From Verrucomicrobiota bacterium (lineage in GTDB: Bacteria > Verrucomicrobiota > Verrucomicrobiia > Opitutales > Opitutaceae), in NCBI GenBank assembly GCA_016871775.1, contig VHCI01000001.1, forward strand, positions 1 to 64,000: a stretch of 64,000 nucleotides of DNA. The letters are read 5' to 3'. The notes beneath the pieces were generated by a model. It worked only from the letters and a program-made list of their open reading frames with translations, was not told the DNA's origin and did no database searches. Shown here in pieces: positions 37,304-47,533 of the stretch; positions within the stretch are counted from its first letter, which is position 1, and every line of letters begins with the position of its first letter. The position numbers and the translations under genes were made by a program.

Positions 37304-38919
37304 CCGCGATGCACCGCGCGGCCCTTTCCCGCCGAGGCTTCCTGGCCGCCTCCCTCGCTGCGGGGACCTCGGCCGCCGTTTTGCCGGGAACCCTGGGCGC
37401 GGCTGCGCTGGAGGAGTTTGATTACATCGTCGTCGGCGCCGGCTCAAGCGGCTGCGTCGTTGCCAACCGCCTTTCCGCCGATCCCGCGATGCGGGTGCTG
37501 CTGCTGGAGGCGGGCGGCCGGGGGGATGATCCGCTGATCGCCGATATCGGGCGCTGGACCTCCCTGCTCGGGACGGCGGCGGATTGGAACTACGCCACCG
37601 AGCCGGAGCCTGCGCTGGGCGGCCGCTCGGTGAAGTGGCCCCGCGGGCGCGGCTTCGGCGGGTCGAGCGCGATCAGCGCCGCGGCCTACGTGCGCGGGCA
37701 CCCCCTCGACTTCGCAGCGTGGGCGCGCGAGGCCGGCCCGGACTGGTCCTACGCCGCGGTCCAGCCGATCTTCCGCGCCCTCGAGAACAACAGTCGCGGC
37801 GCCTCCGCCCTGCGGGGCGTGGGCGGGCCGGTCGCGGTGAGTGACACGGACGATCCGCACGCCGGCCACCTCGCGTTCCTCGAGGCGTGCCGCGGGCTCG
37901 GTTTCGCGGCGGATCCCCGCTGGGACTTCAACTCCGAGCGTCCCGAGAACGGGGCCGGCTTCTACCAGAAACATCTTCACGCCGGCCGGCGGCAGTCCGC
38001 GGCCGCGGCCTTCCTGACCCCGGTGCTCGGCCGGTCGAATCTCGCCGCGCGCCCGCACGCCCACGTGCGCCGCCTGCTCCTCGAGGGTACCCGCGTCGTC
38101 GGACTGGAGTACCTCGATGGTAGCCCCGGGGCCGCCGCGACGGTCCGCACGGTCCGCGCCGCCCGCGAGGTAGTGCTGTGCGCGGGCGCCATCGATTCGC
38201 CGCGGCTCCTGCTGCTGTCCGGCATTGGTCCCGCGGCGGCGCTCCGCGCGGCCGGCGTTACGGTCCGCCACGAATTGCCGGGCGTCGGCGCCAACCTGCA
38301 GGACCATCCCCGCATCGGCCTGCGCTGGGCCGGCCGCGCCCCGCTCGCGGGTTCCTCAGTCTCCGCCGGGCTGCTGGCCTTTTCCGGGCTGGGTCCTGCC
38401 GGCGGCCCGCCCGACCTCCAGTTCGCCGTCGGCCGCGGCCTGAGCGCCCCGGATTCGTCCCTGGCCTATTCCGTCGTCGTCACCCGCGTCCAGAGTGGCG
38501 GCTCCATCAGCCTGCGGTCCGCGGACCCGCTCGCGCCGCCGGTGATCCGCGCGAATTACTTCACGGAGGAGCGCGATCTTGCCATCGCGGTCGAGGGTGT
38601 CCGCTTGGGGCTGGCGATCGGGCGGGCGCGTGCGTTCGACGCCTTGCGGGGCGCCGCGGCCGAGCCCGCGGAAGGGGAGGACTCGCCGGAGCGGTTACGC
38701 GAGTTCATCCGCCGGACCTCCGGCACAATCTACCATCCTGCCGGCACCTGCCGGATGGGCCGCGGGCCGGACGCGGTCGTGGACCCGGCGCTCAGGGTGC
38801 GCGGACTGGAAGGTCTGCGGGTGGCGGATGCCTCCGTGATGCCAATCCTGCTTAGCGTGCAGACGCACGCCACCTGCCTCGTGATCGGCGAACTCGCGGC
38901 GCGTTTCCTGCGCGCCTGA
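37300..38919 (+). CDS. Tat-exported GMC-family FAD oxidoreductase
   Basis: A 539-residue flavoprotein of the glucose-methanol-choline family. A twin-arginine signal (SRRGFLAASLAAG, about 10-22) sends the folded protein to the periplasm. The FAD-binding GAGSSGCVVANRLS follows, then RGRGFGGSSAISAAAYVRGH, VLCAGAIDSPRLLLLSGIGPA and the C-terminal YHPAGTCRMG that carries the catalytic His. It is coupled to the preceding sulfatase gene by ATGA. It probably oxidises an alcohol group of a sugar or other compound released by that cluster. The electron acceptor is unknown. Confidence 0.9.
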   Translation: MTAMHRAALSRRGFLAASLAAGTSAAVLPGTLGAAALEEFDYIVVGAGSSGCVVANRLSADPAMRVLLLEAGGRGDDPLIADIGRWTSLLGTAADWNYATEPEPALGGRSVKWPRGRGFGGSSAISAAAYVRGHPLDFAAWAREAGPDWSYAAVQPIFRALENNSRGASALRGVGGPVAVSDTDDPHAGHLAFLEACRGLGFAADPRWDFNSERPENGAGFYQKHLHAGRRQSAAAAFLTPVLGRSNLAARPHAHVRRLLLEGTRVVGLEYLDGSPGAAATVRTVRAAREVVLCAGAIDSPRLLLLSGIGPAAALRAAGVTVRHELPGVGANLQDHPRIGLRWAGRAPLAGSSVSAGLLAFSGLGPAGGPPDLQFAVGRGLSAPDSSLAYSVVVTRVQSGGSISLRSADPLAPPVIRANYFTEERDLAIAVEGVRLGLAIGRARAFDALRGAAAEPAEGEDSPERLREFIRRTSGTIYHPAGTCRMGRGPDAVVDPALRVRGLEGLRVADASVMPILLSVQTHATCLVIGELAARFLRA

Positions 38920-38925
38920 GCCCGC

Positions 38926-41900
38926 TTAGCGGAAGGAGTGCGCCGTCTGGGCGGGGAGCTCCGGCAGCGTCAGCGGCTCGATTTGCTCCGCCCGGACGTG
39001 GATGACGCCGGCGCGTTGCTCGAGCCGGCCGGTGATGCGCAGGGCGGGCTCCTGCGTGATCACCAGCCGCCGGGCCGCGAACAGGTCCGGATGGACCACC
39101 GCGTTGGCGATGCCGGTCTCGTCCTCCAGACTCAGGAACAGGAACCCCTTGGCCGTGCCGGGGCGCTGCCGGCAAATGACGGGCCCGGCGATGCGGACCG
39201 TCTCGCCGTCGCGGCCCAGCGGGAGATCCGCCGCGCGCCAGACGTCGGGCAACCGCTCGCGGAGCCGGGCGAGCGGGTGGGCGCCGCCGGTCAGGCCGAG
39301 CCCGGCGAAGTCGGCCGCGAGGCGTTCCCCCGGCGTCATCGGGCGCAGCGCGTCGGGCGTGTCCGGTTCCTCTTCGCCGTCCCGCAGCAGCGGCTCGTCC
39401 GCGGACCACGCGGCCTCCACCTGCCAGAGCGCGGCGCGGCGGTGGGACCCCAGCGCGTGGAAGGCGCCGGTGGCGGCGAGGGCGCGGCGCTCGTTCGCGT
39501 GGAGGGGGATGCGGCGGAGGCAGTCGGCGAGCGAGGCGAAGGGCGCGCGTTCCCTTTCGCGCTCGAGCGCGCGCGCGGCCTCCTCGCGCAGCCCGCGGAC
39601 GTGGCGCAGTCCGATCCGGACGGCGTTGGCCGCCTCCGCTGTGCACTCCCAGCGGGAGAAGGCCACGCACACCGGCAGGATCCGCAGGCCGTGGCGGCGG
39701 GCGTCTTGCACCAGCGTCGCCGGGCCGTAGAAGCCCATCGGCTGGTGGTTGAGCAGGCTGGCGGTGAACTGGGCGGGGCGGTGCACCTTTAGCCAGGTGC
39801 TGGCGTAGGCGAGCAGCGCGAAGCTCAGGGCGTGCGACTCGGGAAACCCGTAGGCGGCGAAGGACAGCGCGGCCTCGCCGAGCCGGCGCGCGACCGCCTC
39901 GTTGCGCCCTTGGGCACGCAGGGCTTCACCGAGGCGGCCCAGCGCACGCCGCAGCCGCGCGGGGTCTTGGGTGAAGCCCATCGCGCGGCGGAGCTCCTCA
40001 GCCTCCCCGCCGGCAAGGCCGGCCAGCCGCATCGCCAGCTCCAGCATCTGCTCCTGGAACAGGATCACCCCTAGGGTGCGGGCGAGGATCGGCCGCGCGA
40101 TGTCGTCCACGCTGGGATCGAGGTAGGTCACGGGCTCCAGCCCGTTGCGGCGTCGGATCAGCGGGTGCGTGAGTTGGCCGACGATCGGGCCCGGCCGCAC
40201 GATCGCCACCTGCATTGCGACGTCGTAGAGGCAGGCCGGACGCAGCCGCGGCAGGGTGGCCATCTGCGCCCGGCTTTCGATCTGGAAGACCCCGATGGTG
40301 TCCGCCCGCTGCATCGCCGCGTAGGTTGGTGCGTCGTCCGGCGGCAGCGTGTGCAGCGCGATCGGGTCGCCCCGCTCCGCGCACCGCGCGAAGGTCTCCT
40401 GCAGCACGGCCATCATCCCCAGCCCCAGCAGGTCGATCTTCACGATGCCGAGGTCTTCGCACGAGGTCTTGTCCCATTGCACGATCACGCGGCCCGGCAT
40501 CGTGGCCGGCTCCAGCGGTACGACCTCGTCGAGCCGCCCGCCGCACACGACCATCCCGCCGCTGTGCTGGCCGAGGTGCCGCGGGAGCCCCCGCAGCTGG
40601 CCGAGGAGCGACGCGAGCGCCGCGCCGCGGGGGTGGTCTGGGGGCAGGCCGGCTAGCGCGAGTCGCTGCCGCAGTTCCAGCGGGTCGGGGAAGTCCCCGG
40701 GCGACTGGAGCGCCGAGAACCGGTCAAGCAGGTCCTCACCGAAGCCGAGCACCTTGCCGAGTTCCCGCATCGCCCCGCGGCCGCGGTAGGTGATGAAGTT
40801 CGCGGTCATCGCCGCCCCGCGCGGCGCGTGATCGGCGTAAACCTTGCGGATCAAGCGCTCGCGCGGTTCTCCGCTGGGCAGGTCGAGGTCGATGTCCGGC
40901 CACGAGGGATGGCCGTCGTGGCCAACGCGCCCCTCGCTCAGGAAACGCTCGAAGAGCAGCCCGTGCCGGATGGGGTCAACGGCGGTGATGCCGAGCACGT
41001 AGCAGACGGCGCTGTTGGCGGCGCTGCCGCGGCCCTGGACCAGAATGCCCTCGGCGCGCGCGTGGCGGCAGAGGTCCCACACGATGAGGAAGTAGCCGCA
41101 GAAACCCAGGCGCTCGATCAGCGCGAGCTCGCGGTCGAGCTGGGCGCGGACGCGCGGGCCGGGTTCGCCGTACCGCTCGCGGGCCCCGGCGTAGGTCCGT
41201 ATGCGGAGCAGGCCGGGCATCGTCTCCCCCGGTGCCACCGGGAAATCCGGGAACCGGTAACCGAGGTCGCGCAGGGTGAAGTCCAGCCTGGCCTCGAGCC
41301 GGCCCGCTGCCTCCACCGCCCCGGGCAGATCGGCGAACCGCGCCGCCATCGCCGCCCCGTCCCGCAGGCGGCGTTCGGCGTTGGGCGCAAGCCGGCGGCC
41401 TGCAGCGTCCAGCGTGGTGTGGTGCCGCAGGCAGGTGAAGACGTCCGCGACCGGCCGCCCCTCCGGAGTCGCGTAGTCCACGCCGCCGGTCGCGAGGATA
41501 GGGAGGCCCCGGGCGGTGGCGAGGTCGCGGAGGCCGGCGAGTTCGCGGTCCTCCCCGCGCCGGCGTTCCCGCTGCAGTTCCACGTGCAGGTGGTCCTGCC
41601 CGTAGATGGCCTCGAGCCGCGTCAAGGTGGCGGCCGCGGCCACCGGACCATCCCGCCGCCACGCGCGCCGCACCGGTCCCTCCGCGTCGCCGGTCAGCGC
41701 CACCAGCCCCTCGGCGTGGCGCGCGAGCTCCTCCCAGGTGGCGAGGCAGGGTCGCTTGGGCGCCCCGGGATTCACGGAGTCCTCCTGGTCGGGCGCCCCG
41801 GTCGCGGCCGCGGCCGGCTCGACGGTCACGTCCGCCGGCCGGGGGGTGAGCTTGGCCTCGGAGATGAGCCGGCAGAGGTTGCGGTAGCCGGTGCGGTTGG

Positions 41901-42141
41901 CCACCAGCAGGGGCAACACGCTGCCGTCCGCAAGCGTCACCTCGGCGCCCACCCGCGCGCGGAGGCCGGCCTCCCGCGCCGCCCCGTAGACCCGGGGGGC
42001 CGCGCAGAGGTTGTCGCGGTCGAGCACCGCCAGCGCCGGCAGGTTCCGGCGGGCGGCCTCCGCCACCAGCGCCTCCGGCGTCGAGGCGCCCCGCAGGAAG
42101 CTGAAGGCGCTGCGGCTGTGCAGCTCGCAATAGGCGGCCAT
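38926..42141 (-). CDS. dnaE2: Error-prone DNA polymerase III alpha subunit (DnaE2)
   Basis: A 1071-residue family C polymerase, the catalytic part of the ImuA-ImuB-DnaE2 translesion mutasome. The ATG at 42141 starts the PHP domain with MAAYCELHSRSAFSFLRGAS. Polymerase motifs include GRGSAANSAVCYVLGI, the metal-site PDIDLDLPSGE, MPGRVIVQWDKTSCEDLGIVK, and an OB domain (RIAGPVICRQRPGTAKGF). The C-terminal OB/tau-binding regions are short, as in DnaE2 rather than DnaE1. An insertion rich in Ala/Pro lies near residues 125-155 of the PHP domain. It is eight bases downstream of imuB at the end of the lexA-imuA-imuB-dnaE2 operon, so it should be LexA-controlled. Confidence 0.94.
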   Translation of the reverse strand: MAAYCELHSRSAFSFLRGASTPEALVAEAARRNLPALAVLDRDNLCAAPRVYGAAREAGLRARVGAEVTLADGSVLPLLVANRTGYRNLCRLISEAKLTPRPADVTVEPAAAATGAPDQEDSVNPGAPKRPCLATWEELARHAEGLVALTGDAEGPVRRAWRRDGPVAAAATLTRLEAIYGQDHLHVELQRERRRGEDRELAGLRDLATARGLPILATGGVDYATPEGRPVADVFTCLRHHTTLDAAGRRLAPNAERRLRDGAAMAARFADLPGAVEAAGRLEARLDFTLRDLGYRFPDFPVAPGETMPGLLRIRTYAGARERYGEPGPRVRAQLDRELALIERLGFCGYFLIVWDLCRHARAEGILVQGRGSAANSAVCYVLGITAVDPIRHGLLFERFLSEGRVGHDGHPSWPDIDLDLPSGEPRERLIRKVYADHAPRGAAMTANFITYRGRGAMRELGKVLGFGEDLLDRFSALQSPGDFPDPLELRQRLALAGLPPDHPRGAALASLLGQLRGLPRHLGQHSGGMVVCGGRLDEVVPLEPATMPGRVIVQWDKTSCEDLGIVKIDLLGLGMMAVLQETFARCAERGDPIALHTLPPDDAPTYAAMQRADTIGVFQIESRAQMATLPRLRPACLYDVAMQVAIVRPGPIVGQLTHPLIRRRNGLEPVTYLDPSVDDIARPILARTLGVILFQEQMLELAMRLAGLAGGEAEELRRAMGFTQDPARLRRALGRLGEALRAQGRNEAVARRLGEAALSFAAYGFPESHALSFALLAYASTWLKVHRPAQFTASLLNHQPMGFYGPATLVQDARRHGLRILPVCVAFSRWECTAEAANAVRIGLRHVRGLREEAARALERERERAPFASLADCLRRIPLHANERRALAATGAFHALGSHRRAALWQVEAAWSADEPLLRDGEEEPDTPDALRPMTPGERLAADFAGLGLTGGAHPLARLRERLPDVWRAADLPLGRDGETVRIAGPVICRQRPGTAKGFLFLSLEDETGIANAVVHPDLFAARRLVITQEPALRITGRLEQRAGVIHVRAEQIEPLTLPELPAQTAHSFR

Positions 42142-42149
42142 CGCGCGGC

Positions 42150-43631
42150 TCAGTCGTATTCGCCCTCGACGAACCAGGCCTCGCGCTCGCCGAGGAGCCG
42201 GTAGAGGCCGCCACCCGCGAGCGCGACGTCCCACTCGACCCGAGCCCAGGCGCGGGCCGGTTCCCACCAGTCGCCGCTCGCGCACCACGGGCCTCGCGCC
42301 TCGGCGACCGGGCCGGAGAAGCGTTCCGTCCACACGTGCGCGGGTCGCCCGGAGGTCGGCGCGAAGGTCAGCCGTGCCGGCAGGGGTGGGCGGAACCGGC
42401 GCAGCGGTAGGCCGATCACGCCACCGGGTGCCGCCGGCGCCTCCTCCAGCAGTCCCGGGGGCGGGCTGAGCGCCGCCGCATCCGGCCGGTGGGTGTCGGT
42501 GGGAACGGGGGTCCCGACGCGCTCGGCGCCGACGAGAGCGGCCACTTGGGCGAGGGTCTCGGTGAAGGCGTGCGGATCGCGCAGCCCGCCGGAGAGAAAA
42601 TCTTGTTGCCGGACCGGCGCGCGCACCGCCTCCACGCGCAGGCTCCAGCCCCGCACGGGCGCCGCGGTGCGGAGCCCGGTGAGATGGGTCTCGAGGGCGC
42701 GCTGGAGCGGCGCGGCGGAGGCCGTCGGCGCCGGCAGGCGGAGGTGCGCGCGATGGGCCGGGCCATCCTCCAGCCGCAACTCCAGTTCCAGTCCGCCCGC
42801 GGCGAGGCCGGCCGCCTGCAGCTCGAGGGCCAGGCGTTCCACATGGCGCTCCAGTGGCGGCAGCAACGCCGGCAGGGTCTCGACGCCCGCCTCGTGGTCC
42901 GCGGTCGCGTGGAAGCCCACGGGTGGCTCGTGGCGGCGCAGCGGCCTGGGTTCGCCGCCCCGCGCCCGGTCCCAAAGTTCGCGGCCCTCGCGGCCGAGCC
43001 GGCGGGTCAGGCCGGCGGCCGTCAGCGCGGTCAGCTCGCCGAGGGTGTGGATGCCCCAGCCGGCGAGCCGGGCGGCCTGCGCCGGCGTCGGCTCCGCGTA
43101 GTCGACCGGCAGCTTGGCGAGGAGCGCTGCCTCCTCCTCCACCGCGAGGAATCCGCCCGGGAGCGCGTTTTGCCCCGCCCAGCGGGCCGCGTAGGCCGCC
43201 AACCGGGGCGTGCGGGCGGCGCCCGCGTTGGCCTCGAGATCCGTCGCCGCGAGCGCGCGCACCGCCGCCTCCGCCGCGCCCCGGCGTCCGGCCGGGTCGG
43301 TGCCCCGGAGGTCGATCGTGCAGCAGCCCGTCGCCGTGTCCTCCACCGCCGGCGACAGCGTGAGCGCCGCCGCGAGCAGCACCGCCCGGGCCTCCGCCTC
43401 GCCCGCGGGATCGGGGGGGCGGAGGAGTAGGGTGGGACAACGCGCGAGGGCCTGCGCGAAGGACATCCCCGCGGAGAGGCCCGCCGCGCGGGCGGCGCGG
43501 TTGCATTCGCCCAAGGCGGTCTGGCGACCCAGGCCCGTGATCAGGCTCGCCGGGCGGGTCCCGGCCACGGGCGGACCGGCCCGCAGGGCCGCCTGCAGGG
43601 CGAACGCTTCCACGTGGAGTACGGCGAACAT
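42150..43631 (-). CDS. imuB: ImuB, inactive Y-family polymerase-like mutasome hub
   Basis: A 493-residue protein with the DinB/UmuC fold but no polymerase active site. At the N-terminus the usual D-x-D-x metal motif is VLHVEAFALQAAL (second Asp replaced by Phe), and the later DE pair is replaced by IDLRG (D107-L108). ImuB is the scaffold that bridges the beta clamp, ImuA and DnaE2. A candidate clamp-binding motif is QQDFL at 342-346. GLGRQTALGECNRAARAAGL, CPTLLLRPPDP and a C-terminal domain (about 400-493) with HVWTERFSGP match known ImuB proteins. It starts 16 bases after imuA. Confidence 0.9.
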   Translation of the reverse strand: MFAVLHVEAFALQAALRAGPPVAGTRPASLITGLGRQTALGECNRAARAAGLSAGMSFAQALARCPTLLLRPPDPAGEAEARAVLLAAALTLSPAVEDTATGCCTIDLRGTDPAGRRGAAEAAVRALAATDLEANAGAARTPRLAAYAARWAGQNALPGGFLAVEEEAALLAKLPVDYAEPTPAQAARLAGWGIHTLGELTALTAAGLTRRLGREGRELWDRARGGEPRPLRRHEPPVGFHATADHEAGVETLPALLPPLERHVERLALELQAAGLAAGGLELELRLEDGPAHRAHLRLPAPTASAAPLQRALETHLTGLRTAAPVRGWSLRVEAVRAPVRQQDFLSGGLRDPHAFTETLAQVAALVGAERVGTPVPTDTHRPDAAALSPPPGLLEEAPAAPGGVIGLPLRRFRPPLPARLTFAPTSGRPAHVWTERFSGPVAEARGPWCASGDWWEPARAWARVEWDVALAGGGLYRLLGEREAWFVEGEYD

Positions 43632-43647
43632 GGCGGGCCTCGGGGGT

Positions 43648-44319
43648 TCAGACGGCGGCGGCCAACGGGTGCCGCGTGCGCACCGGGGAGAGGGCGGCCA
43701 GCAGCAGCAGGCGTTCCTTCTCCAGCGCGGCGAGCGGCAGGGAAGGCGCCAGCGCCAGGCGGAGCCGGGTGCCGGGCACGGCCGCCACCGCGGTCTGCAC
43801 CAGCAGCGTGTTCCCGGCGGCCTCGGCCGCGAGCCGCAGCCGGTGCCAGTGTGTCGCCGGGATGTGGCGCAACGCCGGCTCCGGCAGCCGGCGCAGATCC
43901 AGCACCACCAGATTGAAATTCGCGTCGCGGACCAGTAGGTCGGCCGCGGCGAGCGCCTGATTCGGGGCCGGGCAGCGCACCCACACCAAGTGCTGCAGCG
44001 TGCTCGCTGGAAAGGAGTCCGGGTCGAAAGCGTTGTGCGGGTCGACCAGCGCCGCCCGGCCGCCGCCGGCTCGGCTAGCGGCGAGCAGGCCGCCGAGGAG
44101 TAGCGAGGCCCCGCCGCCGGACGCCGGGCAGGTGAGCTCGGTGACCGCCCCCCGGGGTAAACCGCCGGCCGTGTCGATCGCGGGCAGTCCGGTCGGCAGC
44201 CCGTCTGGCGCCACCGCCCCGTCACGTGCGCTGCAGGACGGAAAGCGCCCGGCCAGCAGCGCGCGCAGGGCGGAGGGCGTCATTCTGGGACGATCGGAGC
44301 GGGGGGAGGCAGCAGACAT
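43648..44319 (-). CDS. imuA: ImuA, RecA-like/SulA-like mutasome accessory protein
   Basis: A 223-residue protein related to RecA and SulA that assists ImuB and DnaE2 in SOS mutagenesis. It has the LPTGLPAIDTAGGLPRGAVTEL start typical of ImuA and a degenerate P-loop: PASGGGASLLLGGLLAA has no GKT/S. LVVLDLRRLPEPALRHIPATHW and GNTLLVQTAVAAVPGTRLRL are conserved in the family. The ATG at 44319 is used; ATG at 44283 is a second choice. It lies 77 bases downstream of lexA with a strong stem-loop between them, and 16 bases upstream of imuB. Confidence 0.85.
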   Translation of the reverse strand: MSAASPRSDRPRMTPSALRALLAGRFPSCSARDGAVAPDGLPTGLPAIDTAGGLPRGAVTELTCPASGGGASLLLGGLLAASRAGGGRAALVDPHNAFDPDSFPASTLQHLVWVRCPAPNQALAAADLLVRDANFNLVVLDLRRLPEPALRHIPATHWHRLRLAAEAAGNTLLVQTAVAAVPGTRLRLALAPSLPLAALEKERLLLLAALSPVRTRHPLAAAV

Positions 44320-44340
44320 CGGGGCGCGGGGCGACGGCGT

Positions 44341-44374
44341 GCCGCGGCGCGGCCCCGGGGAGGGGCGCCGCGGC
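44341..44374 (-). terminator. Perfect 10-base stem-loop between lexA and imuA
   Basis: GCCGCGGCGC (44341-44350) and GCGCCGCGGC (44365-44374) are perfect inverted arms around 14 bases that can themselves pair partly (CCCC/GGGG). It lies 21 bases upstream of the imuA ATG. With no U-run after it on the minus strand it is not a textbook terminator. It may work as an attenuator, an RNase barrier or a translation-modulating hairpin that sets the lexA to imuA ratio. Confidence 0.4.
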
Positions 44375-44396
44375 GGCCGTGACGCGGGATGGCGTT

Positions 44397-45005
44397 TCAG
44401 CCGGGGCCGGCGCGGAGCAGCCCGACCATCACTCCCTGAATCATCAGTTCCTCGGCGGGCAGCAGGTCCGGATAGCGGGGATTCTCGGCGCGGAGGAACG
44501 GGCGACCGCGCTGGAGCAGGTAGCGCTTGAGGGTGGATTCCCCGTCGACCAGCGCGGCGACGATCTCCCGAGGGCGGGGCTCGCGCGGGGTGAGGAACAC
44601 GACGTCCCGGTCGAGGATTCCGGCGCCGGTCATCGAGTCCCCGCGGACGCGGAGAGCGAAAAGCGGGGTAGCCGCGCGGATCCCTAGCGTCGCGGGGTCG
44701 AGGGGCACGAAGGAATCGGGTTCCTGCTCGCGCGCGGCGGGCAGGCCGGCGGGGATGGTGCCGTAGAGGGGGATGCCGACGGGGGTGGGAGGGGTGGGGG
44801 GGAGCAGCCCGCGGGCCTTGCCCTCGAGGCGGCGCAGCGCGCCCTTGCCGATAAGCGCGTCGACGTGCCGCTTTACGCCGAAGGGGCTGGCGAGGCCGAA
44901 GTGGGCCTGGATCTCGCGCAGCGACGGCGCGACCCCGTGCTCGCGGTGGTGGGACTGGATGAAGCCGAGCACCTGCTGCTGGCGCCCAGTGAGTTGGTCG
45001 TTCAT
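44397..45005 (-). CDS. lexA: LexA repressor
   Basis: A 202-residue SOS repressor. Residues 1-65 form the winged helix (LTGRQQQVLGFIQSHH, PSLREIQAHFGLASP as recognition helix region). The cleavage site is A86-G87 in YGTIPAGLP, and the protease pair is S124 in RVRGDSMTGAGI and K160 in GESTLKRYLL. So all autoproteolysis parts are intact. The ATG at 45005 aligns with LexA N-termini; a TTG at 45041 is possible but would place the operator inside the gene. It heads the lexA-imuA-imuB-dnaE2 operon and represses it together with its own gene. Confidence 0.95.
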   Translation of the reverse strand: MNDQLTGRQQQVLGFIQSHHREHGVAPSLREIQAHFGLASPFGVKRHVDALIGKGALRRLEGKARGLLPPTPPTPVGIPLYGTIPAGLPAAREQEPDSFVPLDPATLGIRAATPLFALRVRGDSMTGAGILDRDVVFLTPREPRPREIVAALVDGESTLKRYLLQRGRPFLRAENPRYPDLLPAEELMIQGVMVGLLRAGPG

Positions 45006-45024
45006 AGTGTCCAAGTGGACACTA
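45005..45024 (-). promoter_or_regulatory. LexA operator (SOS box) overlapping the lexA start codon
   Basis: A perfect 20-base dyad, TAGTGTCC-ACTT-GGACACTA as read on the minus strand, with 8-base arms. Its last base is the A of the lexA ATG. LexA binding to inverted repeats at its own promoter is established for most bacteria. The arms here (GTGTCC-N4-GGACAC) differ from the E. coli CTGT-N8-ACAG and the Gram-positive GAAC-N4-GTTC boxes. This position leaves no room for a ribosome-binding site between operator and ATG. I found no second copy at other promoters in the window. Confidence 0.75.
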
Positions 45025-45063
45025 GAGCCGCCGGAAGGCAATCCCGAAGCGCGCGGGGCGCGG

Positions 45064-47013
<1,950 letters not shown>

Positions 47014-47113
47014 CGCGGTGCGGGGTGGGGAGTTATGGCTTGCTTTTGCCTTCGGCGAATTCGTTAGATGCGTCTTTTCTGGTTTAAAATCTCGTTCGCT
47101 AGCAATTCCGAAA
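47014..47113. promoter_or_regulatory. Divergent, AT-rich speA/yajC intergenic region
   Basis: This 100-base gap must hold promoters for both speA and yajC. It is much less GC-rich than its surroundings. On the plus strand TAAAAT (47085-47090), 24 bases before the yajC ATG, is a possible -10, but no convincing -35 stands 16-18 bases upstream of it. On the minus strand no clear hexamer pair precedes the speA TTG. No riboswitch-like fold or dyad is evident. Confidence 0.3.
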
Positions 47114-47455
47114 ATGCATCCGCTCACGCTCCTCCCCGCTTTTCTCGCCCAGACGCCCGCCCCCGCCTCGTCGCAGCCGTCTTTCCTCGTGCAGATTTTG
47201 CCGATGGTGCTGCTCTTCGGCGCGATGTACTTCTTCCTCATCGCCCCCCAGCGCAAAAAGCAGAAAGAGCACGAGAAGATGCTCAAGGAGCTGCAGAGCG
47301 GCGACGAGATCGTCACCAGCGGCGGCATCTTCGGCGTGATCACCAACGTGAAGGACGACCGCTTCGTCGTCCGCATCGCCGACAACACCAAGGTCGAGAT
47401 CGGCAAGGGCTTCGTGCAGACCGTGCTCCGCAAAGCCGGCGCCGAGGTCAAGTGA
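47114..47455 (+). CDS. yajC: Preprotein translocase subunit YajC
   Basis: A 113-residue single-pass inner-membrane protein that associates with SecDF. The ATG at 47114 begins MHPLTLLPAFLAQTPAPASS, then the membrane segment LVQILPMVLLFGAMYFFLIAPQRKKQKEHEKM follows the family pattern of a hydrophobic helix ending in a PQRK-type basic stretch. The cytoplasmic part carries LQSGDEIVTSGGIFGVITNV and VRIADNTKVEIGKGFVQTVL, both diagnostic. It is followed 78 bases later by the fused secDF gene, the usual order. Confidence 0.96.
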   Translation: MHPLTLLPAFLAQTPAPASSQPSFLVQILPMVLLFGAMYFFLIAPQRKKQKEHEKMLKELQSGDEIVTSGGIFGVITNVKDDRFVVRIADNTKVEIGKGFVQTVLRKAGAEVK

Positions 47456-47470
47456 CGTCCCTGGGCGCGC

Positions 47471-47500
47471 GCCGGGCCGGTCCCCCCCCGCCCGGCCGGC
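47471..47500 (+). terminator. GC-rich stem-loop between yajC and secDF
   Basis: GCCGG-G-CCGG (47471-47480) pairs with CCGG-CCGGC (47492-47500), a nine-pair stem with one bulged G around a loop containing eight C (47482-47489). It is 33 bases upstream of secDF. There is only a short T run (four) a little after it. It is more likely an mRNA-processing or partial attenuation hairpin than a full terminator, because yajC and secDF are normally cotranscribed. Confidence 0.3.
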
Positions 47501-47533
47501 AGGGCCCGGTTCCCTTTTCAACCCAAACGCACC

